Part shown: one piece after another, positions 1 to 4,694 of the stretch
Layout of the letters: each line of letters starts with the position of its first letter
Position numbering within the stretch: the first letter of the stretch is position 1
NCBI GenBank assembly: GCA_030043335.1
Contig: JASHXX010000225.1
Coordinates: forward strand, 1 to 8,667
Direction: 5' to 3'
Origin: Xanthobacteraceae bacterium
GTDB taxonomy: Bacteria; Pseudomonadota; Alphaproteobacteria; Rhizobiales; Xanthobacteraceae
Length of the DNA stretch: 8,667 nt
Position numbers and translations under genes: made by a program
Notes under the pieces: model-generated
Databases searched by the model: none
What the model was told of the DNA's origin: nothing
What the model saw: the letters and a program-made list of their open reading frames with translations, nothing else

Positions 1-84
1 ATCGAAGCCGCCTTCATCTCTCCGACCGATTTCAAAAACACTACGCCGGATCCTTGCGGACCTCCTTGCGAATACAATTGCTAA
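1..84 (+). CDS. possible 3' end of an unidentified gene (partial at window edge)
   Basis: Frame 1 is open from the first base to a TAA at 82-84 and would encode 27 C-terminal residues. The end is Cys-rich, with three cysteines in the last eleven residues (CGPPCEYNC) after a DFKNT...DPCG segment. Such a Cys/Pro tail would suit an exported protein with disulfides, but the fragment is too short to place in a family. No terminator follows directly. It could equally be a chance open frame, since 27 codons without a stop is unremarkable in this DNA. Confidence 0.25.
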   Translation: MEAAFISPTDFKNTTPDPCGPPCEYNC

Positions 85-136
85 CGCGACGAAGTCGACG
101 GCGGTTGATTTCAGCGATGCTTGAGCCGGGGTATCG

Positions 137-149
137 ATCAGCGGCTGAT
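137..149. repeat. short palindrome upstream of the SDR remnant
   Basis: ATCAGC and GCTGAT form a 6-bp inverted repeat around a single central G. It lies about 50 nt upstream of the ATG at 198, where an operator of the old dehydrogenase gene could have been. Palindromes this short occur by chance, so function is a guess. Confidence 0.2.
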
Positions 150-197
150 TGCTCGATCGTAGAACAGACGGGGTAGGCCATGCCGAGTGACCGGAAA

Positions 198-435
198 ATG
201 ACGGAATTGCACGCAGGCCCTTGCCGGTCAGCGCGTCTTGGTGACAGCGGGCGCTGCCGGTATCGGCCTCGCGATTGTCGAGCGGCTGATTTTTCACGGT
301 GCCCGCGTCGGTGTCTGCGACATCGCGGATGCCGTGGTTGACGCGTTCGCCAAGGCCAATCCACAGGTCAGTGCAATCAAAGCGGACGCGGCCGAACATT
401 CAGTGGCCCTTCTTACAATTTTACGAATAATCTAA
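198..435 (+). pseudogene. short-chain dehydrogenase/reductase (SDR) remnant, frameshifted and C-terminally truncated
   Basis: From about 217 the translation is a classical SDR N-terminus. It begins LAGQRVLVTAGAAGIG (first beta strand and the TGxxxGxG-type dinucleotide loop, here TAGAAGIG), continues through an alpha helix, and reaches VGVCDIAD, where an acidic residue at the end of the second strand favours NAD(H). It then goes on to AIKADAAE. An ATG at 198 (weak GGAAA upstream) encodes MTELHA in another frame. One surplus G near 216-217 separates that start from the SDR frame, and the SDR frame itself has a TGA at 199-201. After about codon 60 the resemblance stops and a TAA-terminated tail follows at 435. 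An SDR is normally about 250 residues, so the Tyr-x-x-x-Lys active site and substrate region are missing. This is a dead gene fragment, clear in family but not in substrate. Confidence 0.7.
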
Positions 436-470
436 AGATAGCTAGGTACTTCCTATTTAGAAACAGGACG

Positions 471-538
471 GCCGGGGGAGATTGTCTGAGCCCACCGGCT
501 AAACTAAAAGCCTTGGTCCCTGTGCCGGGGCTTTTTTT
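471..538 (+). ncRNA. candidate structured small RNA or 3' UTR: hairpin plus terminator hairpin
   Basis: GCCGGGGG at 471-478 can pair with CCC at 491-493 and CCGGC at 495-499, with one bulged A and a 12-nt loop. Eight bases later the terminator hairpin at 507-538 begins. No credible reading frame ends here; the nearest upstream coding is the broken SDR. A stem followed by an intrinsic terminator, with an AT-richer upstream stretch at 411-465 that could hold a promoter, is the usual layout of a bacterial sRNA. It may instead be the 3' UTR left from a deleted gene. No known RNA family is recognised. Confidence 0.25.
507..538 (+). terminator. Rho-independent terminator
   Basis: AAAGCCTTGG (507-516) pairs with CCGGGGCTTT (525-534), giving a 10-bp stem with two G-U pairs and an 8-nt loop. 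A run of T to 538 follows directly. This is the best intrinsic terminator in the window. It would end transcription from the left, either the SDR remnant or the candidate small RNA. Confidence 0.75.
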
Positions 539-557
539 ATGGCCTGCACTTGCGCGT

Positions 558-575
558 GCCCAGAGGGCTTTTTTT
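558..575 (+). terminator. weak second terminator-like hairpin
   Basis: GCCC-AGA-GGGC (558-568) is followed by seven T. The stem is only 4 bp, so it is weak alone. It may back up the stronger terminator about 20 nt upstream. Confidence 0.3.
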
Positions 576-690
576 GATTCTTTTTTTCCGAAACTCGGCC
601 GGAACTTACGTTAATCGCCGATCGTGATGGAGCGCTTTGCTGTCTCGCGCAAGGAAATCGACCCCAGGCCACTGAGAAGCTATGAGCGAA

Positions 691-708
691 CTCAGGCGTT
701 ACGCCTAG
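691..708. repeat. palindrome at the MITE insertion site
   Basis: AGGCGT-T-ACGCCT (694-706) is a perfect 6-bp inverted repeat with a 1-nt centre. It is loosely extended outward by CT and AG. The left CTAG target copy of the adjacent mobile element (705-708) overlaps its right arm, so the element entered at the foot of this palindrome. Confidence 0.4.
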
Positions 709-809
709 CAGGCTGTTGAAAAAGTGAACGAGGTTCCCGGTTTGATTCGGTTTCGTTCACTTCTCGATTCGAATGCGTTCATGCTCAAACCGACTTTTTC
801 AACAGCCTG
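709..809. mobile_element. 101-bp MITE-like element with 17-bp terminal inverted repeats and CTAG duplication
   Basis: The ends are CAGGCTGTTGAAAAAGT (709-725) and its exact reverse complement (793-809). CTAG lies directly outside both, at 705-708 and 810-813, which gives a 21-bp perfect inverted repeat overall. The core is too short for any transposase. Inside, GTGAACGA (724-731) and TCGTTCAC (753-760) form a second hairpin, and ATTCGAAT (767-774) is a palindrome. Terminal repeats beginning GGCTGTTGAAAAAGT resemble ends of DDE-type insertion sequences of the IS1182/IS5 kind, some of which duplicate a 4-bp CTAG or YTAR target. The family is from memory and is the uncertain part. The element is non-autonomous and would need a transposase elsewhere in the genome. 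Confidence 0.8.
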
Positions 810-813
810 CTAG

Positions 814-1045
814 CCGCAATTATGGCACCCGACGCTCTAGGTTCGAATGCGGGCGAGAGCTTTCTTAGCCGAGATTGCTGTCCCATTCGACGACAGACGT
901 GTCGCAGGATCGTTCTGCCCTAGCGAATTCGTAAGAAATCATAAGGGCGGTCTTAACGAACCTCTGATACAGCTGCTCGCGAACGCATACGCGTATCGCG
1001 CGAGGGGGGTTCGTTTGCCGCGTCGATGCAACGGATGGCGCGCAA
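814..1045. other. intergenic stretch with no supported gene
   Basis: From the mobile element to the pilZ leader I see no frame with a credible start, ribosome binding site and protein-like composition. The open frames here on both strands overlap each other and read as low-complexity Arg/Ala-rich peptides. The only structure noted is a 10-bp palindrome ATACGCGTAT (987-996), set within CTCGCG (976-981) and CGCGAG (999-1004), which could form an off-centre hairpin. With 436-813 it makes a gene-poor stretch of about 650 bases. Confidence 0.5.
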
Positions 1046-1079
1046 CCGCCTAAAAAAGTTTCTAATAAGGCGGACTTTT
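1046..1079 (+). promoter_or_regulatory. alternative hairpins in the pilZ leader
   Basis: CCGCCT (1046-1051) can pair with AGGCGG (1068-1073). AAAAGT (1054-1059) can pair with ACTTTT (1074-1079). The two stems interleave, so they would compete or form a loose pseudoknot. The second stem ends one base before the GAGG ribosome binding site at 1081. That position suits a leader that modulates access to the ribosome binding site. Each stem is only 6 bp and chance is not excluded. Confidence 0.3.
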
Positions 1080-1091
1080 CGAGGTAAGATT

Positions 1092-1328
1092 GTGAAAGAA
1101 CATCGAAAAGCGTCACGTGTGAACATTTTGCGCTCGGGAATGATTCTTCTTAGCGGTAACCAAATTCCATGCACGATCCGCAACATTTCAGCGGCCGGCG
1201 CATGCCTCGTGGTGGAGACGTCATTAGGAATCCCCGCACTGTTCGAGTTAGTGATGCCTAATCAAATATCCCGCAGGTGCAAAGTGCGGTGGCGCGGTGC
1301 TACGACGTTGGGAGTGAGTTTCCACTAG
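1092..1328 (+). CDS. single-domain PilZ protein, predicted cyclic-di-GMP binder
   Basis: The 78-residue product is nearly all PilZ domain. The N-terminal RxxxR signature is RKASR (residues 5-9). The second ligand motif (D/N)xSxxG is NISAAG (31-36), at the usual spacing. Short beta strands follow (GACLVVETSLGIPALFEL and a CKVRWRG...LGVSFH end). In this family the two motifs clamp cyclic di-GMP, and free-standing PilZ proteins usually act by binding a partner in motility, polysaccharide or adhesion control. Both motifs are intact, so binding is likely; the partner is unknown. The GTG at 1092 is preferred because GAGG (1081-1084) lies 7 nt upstream and PilZ similarity begins right there. A longer reading from 1026 would add a basic segment without a ribosome binding site. 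The gene stands alone, with no second-messenger enzyme nearby. Confidence 0.85.
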   Translation: MKEHRKASRVNILRSGMILLSGNQIPCTIRNISAAGACLVVETSLGIPALFELVMPNQISRRCKVRWRGATTLGVSFH

Positions 1329-1386
1329 GCGCATAAGGGAGCCGTGCTATCCTAACCATCAGTTGTCAATTCAGCTGCCGCTTCCC

Positions 1387-1401
1387 AAAAGTTTAACTTT
1401 T
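1387..1401. repeat. AT-rich palindrome before the zinc-ribbon gene
   Basis: AAAAGTT-T-AACTTTT is a 7-bp inverted repeat with a single central base. It lies about 50 nt upstream of the ATG at 1449, in the only AT-rich part of that intergenic gap. Its position suits an operator or promoter-overlapping site, but no regulator is identifiable. Confidence 0.3.
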
Positions 1402-1448
1402 TGCAATTACGCTCCAACCCGTGCCATCGCGGCATCATCTTGGCCGGC

Positions 1449-1679
1449 ATGAAGTTCTCGACTTCAGACCTCACTCTGCTTCGGATCCGCTGTCAGAAGT
1501 GCGGGCAGCACACCGAAAAGATCGTGACCGTGTTGGTTCGCAAAGACGCGATTCAGTGCGTGAACTGCGGTGGTAGGATCAGTCTTTCAACGCCTACCAA
1601 CAAGATTTTGATTGCCGAAACGGCCGCAAGTTGCGGCCGAATTGGCGAGGCGTTGATGAAGGGTCTGGAGTTGGCCTGA
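1449..1679 (+). CDS. small zinc-ribbon-like protein, function unknown
   Basis: The 76-residue product has two CxxC knuckles, CQKC (residues 15-18) and CVNC (37-40), each followed by Gly (CQKCGQ and CVNCGG). A 18-residue basic and hydrophobic stretch separates them. This is the layout of a single zinc ribbon binding one Zn by four Cys. A helix-forming tail (ILIAETAA...IGEALMKGLE) follows, with one extra Cys at 62. Ribbons of this sort bind nucleic acid or act as protein-contact modules; nothing here tells which. ATG 1449 is chosen because the first knuckle lies close behind it. An in-frame TTG at 1401 would add 16 unlike residues and sits inside an AT-rich palindrome. No strong ribosome binding site is seen for either start. 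It reads toward the oppositely oriented gene at 1776-2186. Confidence 0.6.
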   Translation: MKFSTSDLTLLRIRCQKCGQHTEKIVTVLVRKDAIQCVNCGGRISLSTPTNKILIAETAASCGRIGEALMKGLELA

Positions 1680-1716
1680 GCTGCTTTCGGTTATGCAGCC
1701 CGGCGCCGCGATTCAA

Positions 1717-1750
1717 GCGATCGGATAATTTGGACGCAAACGCCGATCGC
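1717..1750. repeat. inverted repeat between convergent genes
   Basis: GCGATCGG (1717-1724) and CCGATCGC (1743-1750) are an exact 8-bp inverted repeat with an 18-nt loop. It sits in the 96-nt gap between two convergent genes. No T run follows on either strand, so it is not a typical intrinsic terminator. It could still stabilise 3' ends of both transcripts. Confidence 0.4.
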
Positions 1751-1775
1751 ACTTGTAGTTAAAGAAGCCAATCAA

Positions 1776-2186
1776 TTAGCGCCCGAAAAACGACCGGCTG
1801 ATCGAATCGAGTCGGTGAATGGTGCCCGTCGGTATCGGCTGGCCGTGTTGATCAAATTTGATCTGATTGTCGCACGGCTTGAGGCCATCAACGAAACGGC
1901 CATCGGTATTGTCAAACTTCATCTCAACGCACTGACCCGGATTAGTTTGCACAACGATCTTGCCGATGCGTGATTCGTCTGCGTCGCGCGCCGGCGTTGG
2001 TCGGTCCGCGATCCACTGCGACGGGCCTGACCCGGGCTGCCAATTCATGCCCAGATAGATAATCGCGGCGCAAGCGACGGCGACAATGGCCAGGGCATAC
2101 CAGCGCTTGGAGCGCTTGGCCGATCGCGGGTGCGCCTTTTTTGCCGTTGGGCTCGCGGTGGCGGTACCTGTTTGCCGAGCGCTCAT
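1776..2186 (-). CDS. membrane-anchored small protein with a Cys-containing extracytoplasmic domain, function unknown
   Basis: The 136-residue product starts with a Ser/Thr/Lys/Arg-rich cytoplasmic tail (residues 1-28). One membrane helix follows (RWYALAIVAVACAAIIYLGM, about 28-47), and the positive charges before it predict N-in, C-out topology. The remaining roughly 90 residues would be periplasmic: a Pro/Ser linker, then a compact part around GKIVVQTNPGQCVEMKFDN and LKPCDNQIKFD ending SFFGR. Its two cysteines (86 and 105) could form a disulfide. The ATG at 2186 has AGGA 8 nt upstream, and reading frames beyond it lack this. I do not recognise a named family; small proteins of this type are common in Bradyrhizobium and relatives. 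No partner gene is adjacent. Confidence 0.65.
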   Translation of the reverse strand: MSARQTGTATASPTAKKAHPRSAKRSKRWYALAIVAVACAAIIYLGMNWQPGSGPSQWIADRPTPARDADESRIGKIVVQTNPGQCVEMKFDNTDGRFVDGLKPCDNQIKFDQHGQPIPTGTIHRLDSISRSFFGR

Positions 2187-2354
2187 GCGTGCGGTCCTCA
2201 GCCCCGGCAAGATGAGTAGTTACGACGGGCGTACGTCGGTTCCAGAGCTCGGCGACGATTTTGCCGCGGATTGATTTGTTTTCGGTAAAATGTTTTGCCA
2301 CTCGAAGTCGCCGACCGCTTTTGTAAACGGATCATTCACTACGCTTGACGCCGC

Positions 2355-2386
2355 GCTTGCTTGCAGTCGCGCCCGCGTAGCAAGCA
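2355..2386. repeat. inverted repeat in the divergent intergenic region
   Basis: GCTTGCT (2355-2361) matches AGCAAGC (2379-2385), and the register TGCTTGC/GCAAGCA (2358-2364, 2380-2386) is equally good. Either gives a 7-bp stem with a loop of 15 to 17 nt. It lies in the 294-nt region between divergent genes (2186, -, and 2481, +), where regulators of both could bind. Otherwise that region shows no gene with a credible start, and no clear promoter hexamers. Confidence 0.3.
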
Positions 2387-2480
2387 GTGCAAACCGGACA
2401 ATCGAATAAAAATTGCTGGAACTCCTTCAGCGGACCGCAAATGAAGCAGGCTATAACTCCCGGGAGCAGGGGGATATCAC

Positions 2481-2750
2481 ATGCGAATTACAGTCCAGGC
2501 TGATGACGGCGACGCAGTGTCGATCAATACCGATGGGATCTCTGCTGAACAGGCAGTTGTCATCCTACGGGTTGAAAATCCAATTTACGATTCGGTGGCC
2601 GAGCTCGAGGAGGTTACGCTTACGATTGATAAGGCGCGCGACTTGGCGTGGGCACTGCTCACCGCGGCTGATGCCGTCGAGTTTGTCAGCACACCGGTGA
2701 CCGAAGTCCTTTCGGCGCTAAATCATCCCGGCCATCGTTCGACGAATTAG
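2481..2750 (+). CDS. small protein of unknown function (89 aa)
   Basis: ATG 2481 has a strong purine-rich AGGGGGA (2468-2474) 6 to 7 nt upstream, which fixes the start. The protein is acidic and begins MRITVQADDGDAVSINTDG, a likely beta hairpin. It continues with an alternating hydrophobic region (SAEQAVVILRVENP) and then a helix KARDLAWALLTAADAVEF, followed by a short Pro/Ser/His tail. There is no signal peptide, membrane helix, cysteine or known motif. The composition and ribosome binding site say it is real, but no family is recognised and I assign no function. A second, longer frame over the same bases (2413-2700) has no ribosome binding site and a basic, unstructured product. Confidence 0.6.
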   Translation: MRITVQADDGDAVSINTDGISAEQAVVILRVENPIYDSVAELEEVTLTIDKARDLAWALLTAADAVEFVSTPVTEVLSALNHPGHRSTN

Positions 2751-2906
2751 CCGAAGCAAGACACGCCGCTTGGCGGCGAGAGCGTGCATCTTTGGCCGCT
2801 ACCATTGTCAGACCTTTTGCGTGTACTAGGATTTGACTGAGGCTACCAGGGCGTACGGTGGCGGAGCGCCGAGGGCAAGCCTGGCCAGGTGCATGCGTCC
2901 GTCGTT

Positions 2907-3221
2907 TTAGGTATCTTCTTCATCGCTTCCCCATTGCTCCTCGGAGCCCGGCGCCGGTTGTGCCCTTTGGGAATTCTGGCCTTTTTCGCGCTCTGCGGCA
3001 TCGTTCTCGCGCAGAATGTCTAAAATGAAGGGCATTAGGCGGCGGCGCATCGGGAGACCGCGCCTCAGTAGGTCCTGCCTGAGTTCTTCCATCGATTCAT
3101 ATATGAACTTGGTACGCTCTTCGGGACGGGCCCAAGATCCTTGTGGAACTTTGCCGTGCCCTCGCTCCATCAGATGCACCGCGGCCGAAATTCTAGCGTG
3201 TTCGCTTTTGCTGTTTCGCAT
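2907..3221 (-). CDS. hypothetical protein, probably missing its N-terminus
   Basis: The 104-residue product starts with a helical segment (RNSKSEHARISAAVHLMERG, then HGKVPQGSW). It continues through a second Arg/Leu-rich helical part (EELRQDLLRRGLPMRRRLMPF) and ends in an acidic tail (GSDEEDT). The first part recalls phage or plasmid-borne proteins with a motif like 'TLVxIM...ARxxAAxxLLDRGxGKP'. That motif normally begins about 13 residues before this ATG, and those residues (YTSEATLTLVDI) are present in frame upstream at 3222-3257. A TAG (3258-3260) then closes the frame and no start codon lies between. The ATG at 3221 has no ribosome binding site at normal distance. It is therefore either a 5'-truncated or frameshifted gene, or a shortened protein made from a poor start. 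Function is unknown. Confidence 0.5.
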   Translation of the reverse strand: MRNSKSEHARISAAVHLMERGHGKVPQGSWARPEERTKFIYESMEELRQDLLRRGLPMRRRLMPFILDILRENDAAEREKGQNSQRAQPAPGSEEQWGSDEEDT

Positions 3222-3263
3222 GATGTCGACTAGCGTCAGGGTCGCCTCAGAGGTATACTATTT

Positions 3264-3288
3264 AACATAGCTTTGAAAAATTGGTTCC
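3264..3288 (-). promoter_or_regulatory. possible EcfG-type (general stress sigma) promoter
   Basis: On the minus strand GGAAC (3284-3288) is followed after 16 nt by TGTT (3264-3267). This is close to the alphaproteobacterial EcfG consensus GGAAC-N16/17-CGTT, with one mismatch. It would start transcription about 35 nt before the ATG at 3221. A match this short is expected by chance roughly once in a window of this size, so the call is tentative. Confidence 0.25.
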
Positions 3289-3329
3289 ACCGAAATCAAT
3301 TTAAATCAAATGTCGCCACTCGAAATCAA
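3287..3329. repeat. phased AAATCAA repeats
   Basis: AAATCAA occurs at 3293-3299, 3303-3309 and 3323-3329, at steps of 10 and 20 bp, so all three face the same side of the helix. The outer two sit in longer matching blocks, CCACCGAAATCAA (3287-3299) and CCACTCGAAATCAA (3316-3329). ATTTAAAT lies between the first two. The array is upstream of the minus-strand gene at 2907-3221 and its candidate promoter, and downstream of the hydrolase stop. Confidence 0.45.
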
Positions 3330-3347
3330 ACAGCAGCCCGCGTCGTC

Positions 3348-4406
3348 CTAGGGCTTTTTGCCTCCGTCGGCTGCAAGGCCGCGCATGCCGTCAAGCAGCG
3401 CTTTGTGAAAGATATCGGGTGCCTGGATCTGGGGCGAGTGTCCCAGATCGGGAAATTCGACCAGCCGGGCGCGTGGGAAGCGGCTCACTGCAGCCTCGCC
3501 CAGCGCCGGATAGTTGCCCAACGTCGCCGCGACCGCAGGCGGCGCCAGGTTCTTGCCGAGCGCGGTCGTGTCCTTGTCGCCGACCATCAGCAGCACCGGC
3601 ACCTCGATCGCTTCGAACTCATAGAACACCGGCTGCGTGTAAATCATGTCGTAGAGGAGCGCCGAATTCCACGCGACGACGTCGCGCCCGGGGCCGCGAT
3701 ATAGCCCGGCCAGCATCTGTACCCAGCGCTCGTAGCGCTCATCCCAGGAGCCGACATAGTAGGTCGCGCGCTCATAATTGCGGATGCTTTCGGCCGTGGT
3801 TTTCAGGTCCTGCCGGTACCAGGCATCGACGCTTTGCCAGGGCACGCCCTTCGCCTTCCAATCCTCGAGCCCGATCGGATTGACGAGCACGAGCTCGTCC
3901 ACCTCGTCGGGATACATCAAGGCGTAGCGCATCCCGAGCATGCCGCCGGTCGAGTGGCCGATGACCGTCACGCGGCCGACGCCGAGCGAAACAAGCAACG
4001 CCCGGGTGTTGCCGGCGAGCTGTTGAAAACTGTACTGGTAGTGCGCCGGCTTGGTCGATTTGCAAAACCCGATCTGATCAACGGCGATCACCCGGTAGCC
4101 GGCGGCGCTCAAGGCCGCGATCGTGTCCTGCCAGGTCGCAGCACAGAAATTCTTGCCGTGCAACAGCACCGCGACCTTGCCGTTTGGTGTTGCGGGCTTC
4201 ACGTCCATATACGCCATCTCGAGCGCCTCGCCCTGCGACGTGAAAGAGAAATGCGCCACCGGCCAGGGATATTCGAAGCCTTCCAACTGCGGCCCGTAGG
4301 CCGCCTCCTCATCGCCGGCGAGGGCTGGGGGTGTTCCGCCAAGGGCGCCTGCCGCGCCAACGCATAGTGCAAGGAGAAAGGCGGGCAGTCGCATCGTCTG
4401 ATTCAT
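3348..4406 (-). CDS. secreted or periplasmic alpha/beta hydrolase
   Basis: The 352-residue product has a Sec-type signal peptide: Arg6, then LPAFLLALCVGAAGALGG, with a likely cut after PALA (residue 30). The hydrolase fold follows. The oxyanion motif LLHGKNF is at 81-87 and VIAVDQIGFCKS at 107-117. The nucleophile elbow GHSTGG puts Ser152 in GxSxG. GDKD supplies the acid (Asp279, or Asp277), and His323 comes from LGHSP. The triad is complete and a helical cap of about 75 residues lies between strands 6 and 7. The substrate cannot be read from sequence; esters, lactones or peptides are all possible, and proline iminopeptidase-like or lactonase-like relatives share this layout. ATG 4406 has GAGGA (4416-4420) 9 nt upstream. 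The gene is single and divergent from gnnA. Its upstream region carries a four-fold TTATGGC-type repeat that may control it. Confidence 0.85.
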   Translation of the reverse strand: MNQTMRLPAFLLALCVGAAGALGGTPPALAGDEEAAYGPQLEGFEYPWPVAHFSFTSQGEALEMAYMDVKPATPNGKVAVLLHGKNFCAATWQDTIAALSAAGYRVIAVDQIGFCKSTKPAHYQYSFQQLAGNTRALLVSLGVGRVTVIGHSTGGMLGMRYALMYPDEVDELVLVNPIGLEDWKAKGVPWQSVDAWYRQDLKTTAESIRNYERATYYVGSWDERYERWVQMLAGLYRGPGRDVVAWNSALLYDMIYTQPVFYEFEAIEVPVLLMVGDKDTTALGKNLAPPAVAATLGNYPALGEAAVSRFPRARLVEFPDLGHSPQIQAPDIFHKALLDGMRGLAADGGKKP

Positions 4407-4426
4407 CGCAAATAGTCCTCAGCGTT

Positions 4427-4469
4427 TTATGCCGAAATGTTATGGCGACATCTTATGGCTAGTTATGGC
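4427..4469. promoter_or_regulatory. iterated TTATGGC motif upstream of the hydrolase (possible operator array)
   Basis: TTATGCC (4427-4433), TTATGGC (4440-4446), TTATGGC (4453-4459) and TTATGGC (4463-4469) lie in the same orientation at steps of 13, 13 and 10 bp. Two of them extend to GTTATGGCG (4439-4447, 4462-4470). They sit 20 to 63 nt before the hydrolase ATG, just upstream of its ribosome binding site. Direct repeats near helical spacing are typical of sites for dimerising or tandem-binding regulators such as the OmpR/PhoB type. No regulator gene is adjacent, so the binding protein is unknown. Confidence 0.45.
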
Positions 4470-4512
4470 GAGCGGCGCCGCCGAATCATGGGCCCCCGAT
4501 TCGCTTTTCCGC

Positions 4513-4530
4513 GCCGCGTCTTTGCGCGGC
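4513..4530. repeat. GC-rich hairpin in the divergent intergenic region
   Basis: GCCGCG-TCTTTG-CGCGGC is a 6-bp perfect stem with a 6-nt loop. It lies in the 288-nt gap between the hydrolase and gnnA, about 165 nt before gnnA. No T run follows on either strand. Apart from this hairpin and the TTATGGC array, the gap shows no gene, and I could not pick out convincing promoter hexamers for gnnA. Confidence 0.3.
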
Positions 4531-4694
4531 TGTTTGCCCGGGAATGGGTCGAGTGCGGATATTCCAATCAAGCTCGCGACCGTAACCCTTGGAAGCAAAA
4601 CGTGTTTGGATTGCGCCCCGGATTGGGTCGCAAGTAAGCCCGGACCGTGCTAGGGAGTGGTTCGGGCGGAGAGGCAAGGGGAGCCCAGTCGATC

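Noticed and set aside
411..540. Reading the terminator region as the end of a cold-shock protein gene
   Set aside because: The only frame ending before it (LGTSYLETGRPGEIV then TGA) shows no cold-shock motif and is closed by a stop at 439-441.
601..626. GGAAC at 601-605 as an EcfG promoter
   Set aside because: At 17 nt there is CGTG, not CGTT. No supported gene lies downstream before the MITE.
1942..2301. GTG-started minus-strand frame (119 codons) overlapping the membrane-anchored gene
   Set aside because: Its first 30 residues look passable, but it runs out of frame through the supported gene at 1776-2186 and becomes Arg-rich. No clear ribosome binding site precedes the GTG.
2418..2445. 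GGAAC at 2418-2422 as an EcfG promoter for the 2481 gene
   Set aside because: The expected CGTT at 16 or 17 nt is absent (the bases there are in a CGCAAATG context).
2764..2778. CGCCG/CGGCG hairpin just after the 89-aa gene
   Set aside because: The 5-bp stem has no T run, so it is not supportable as a terminator.
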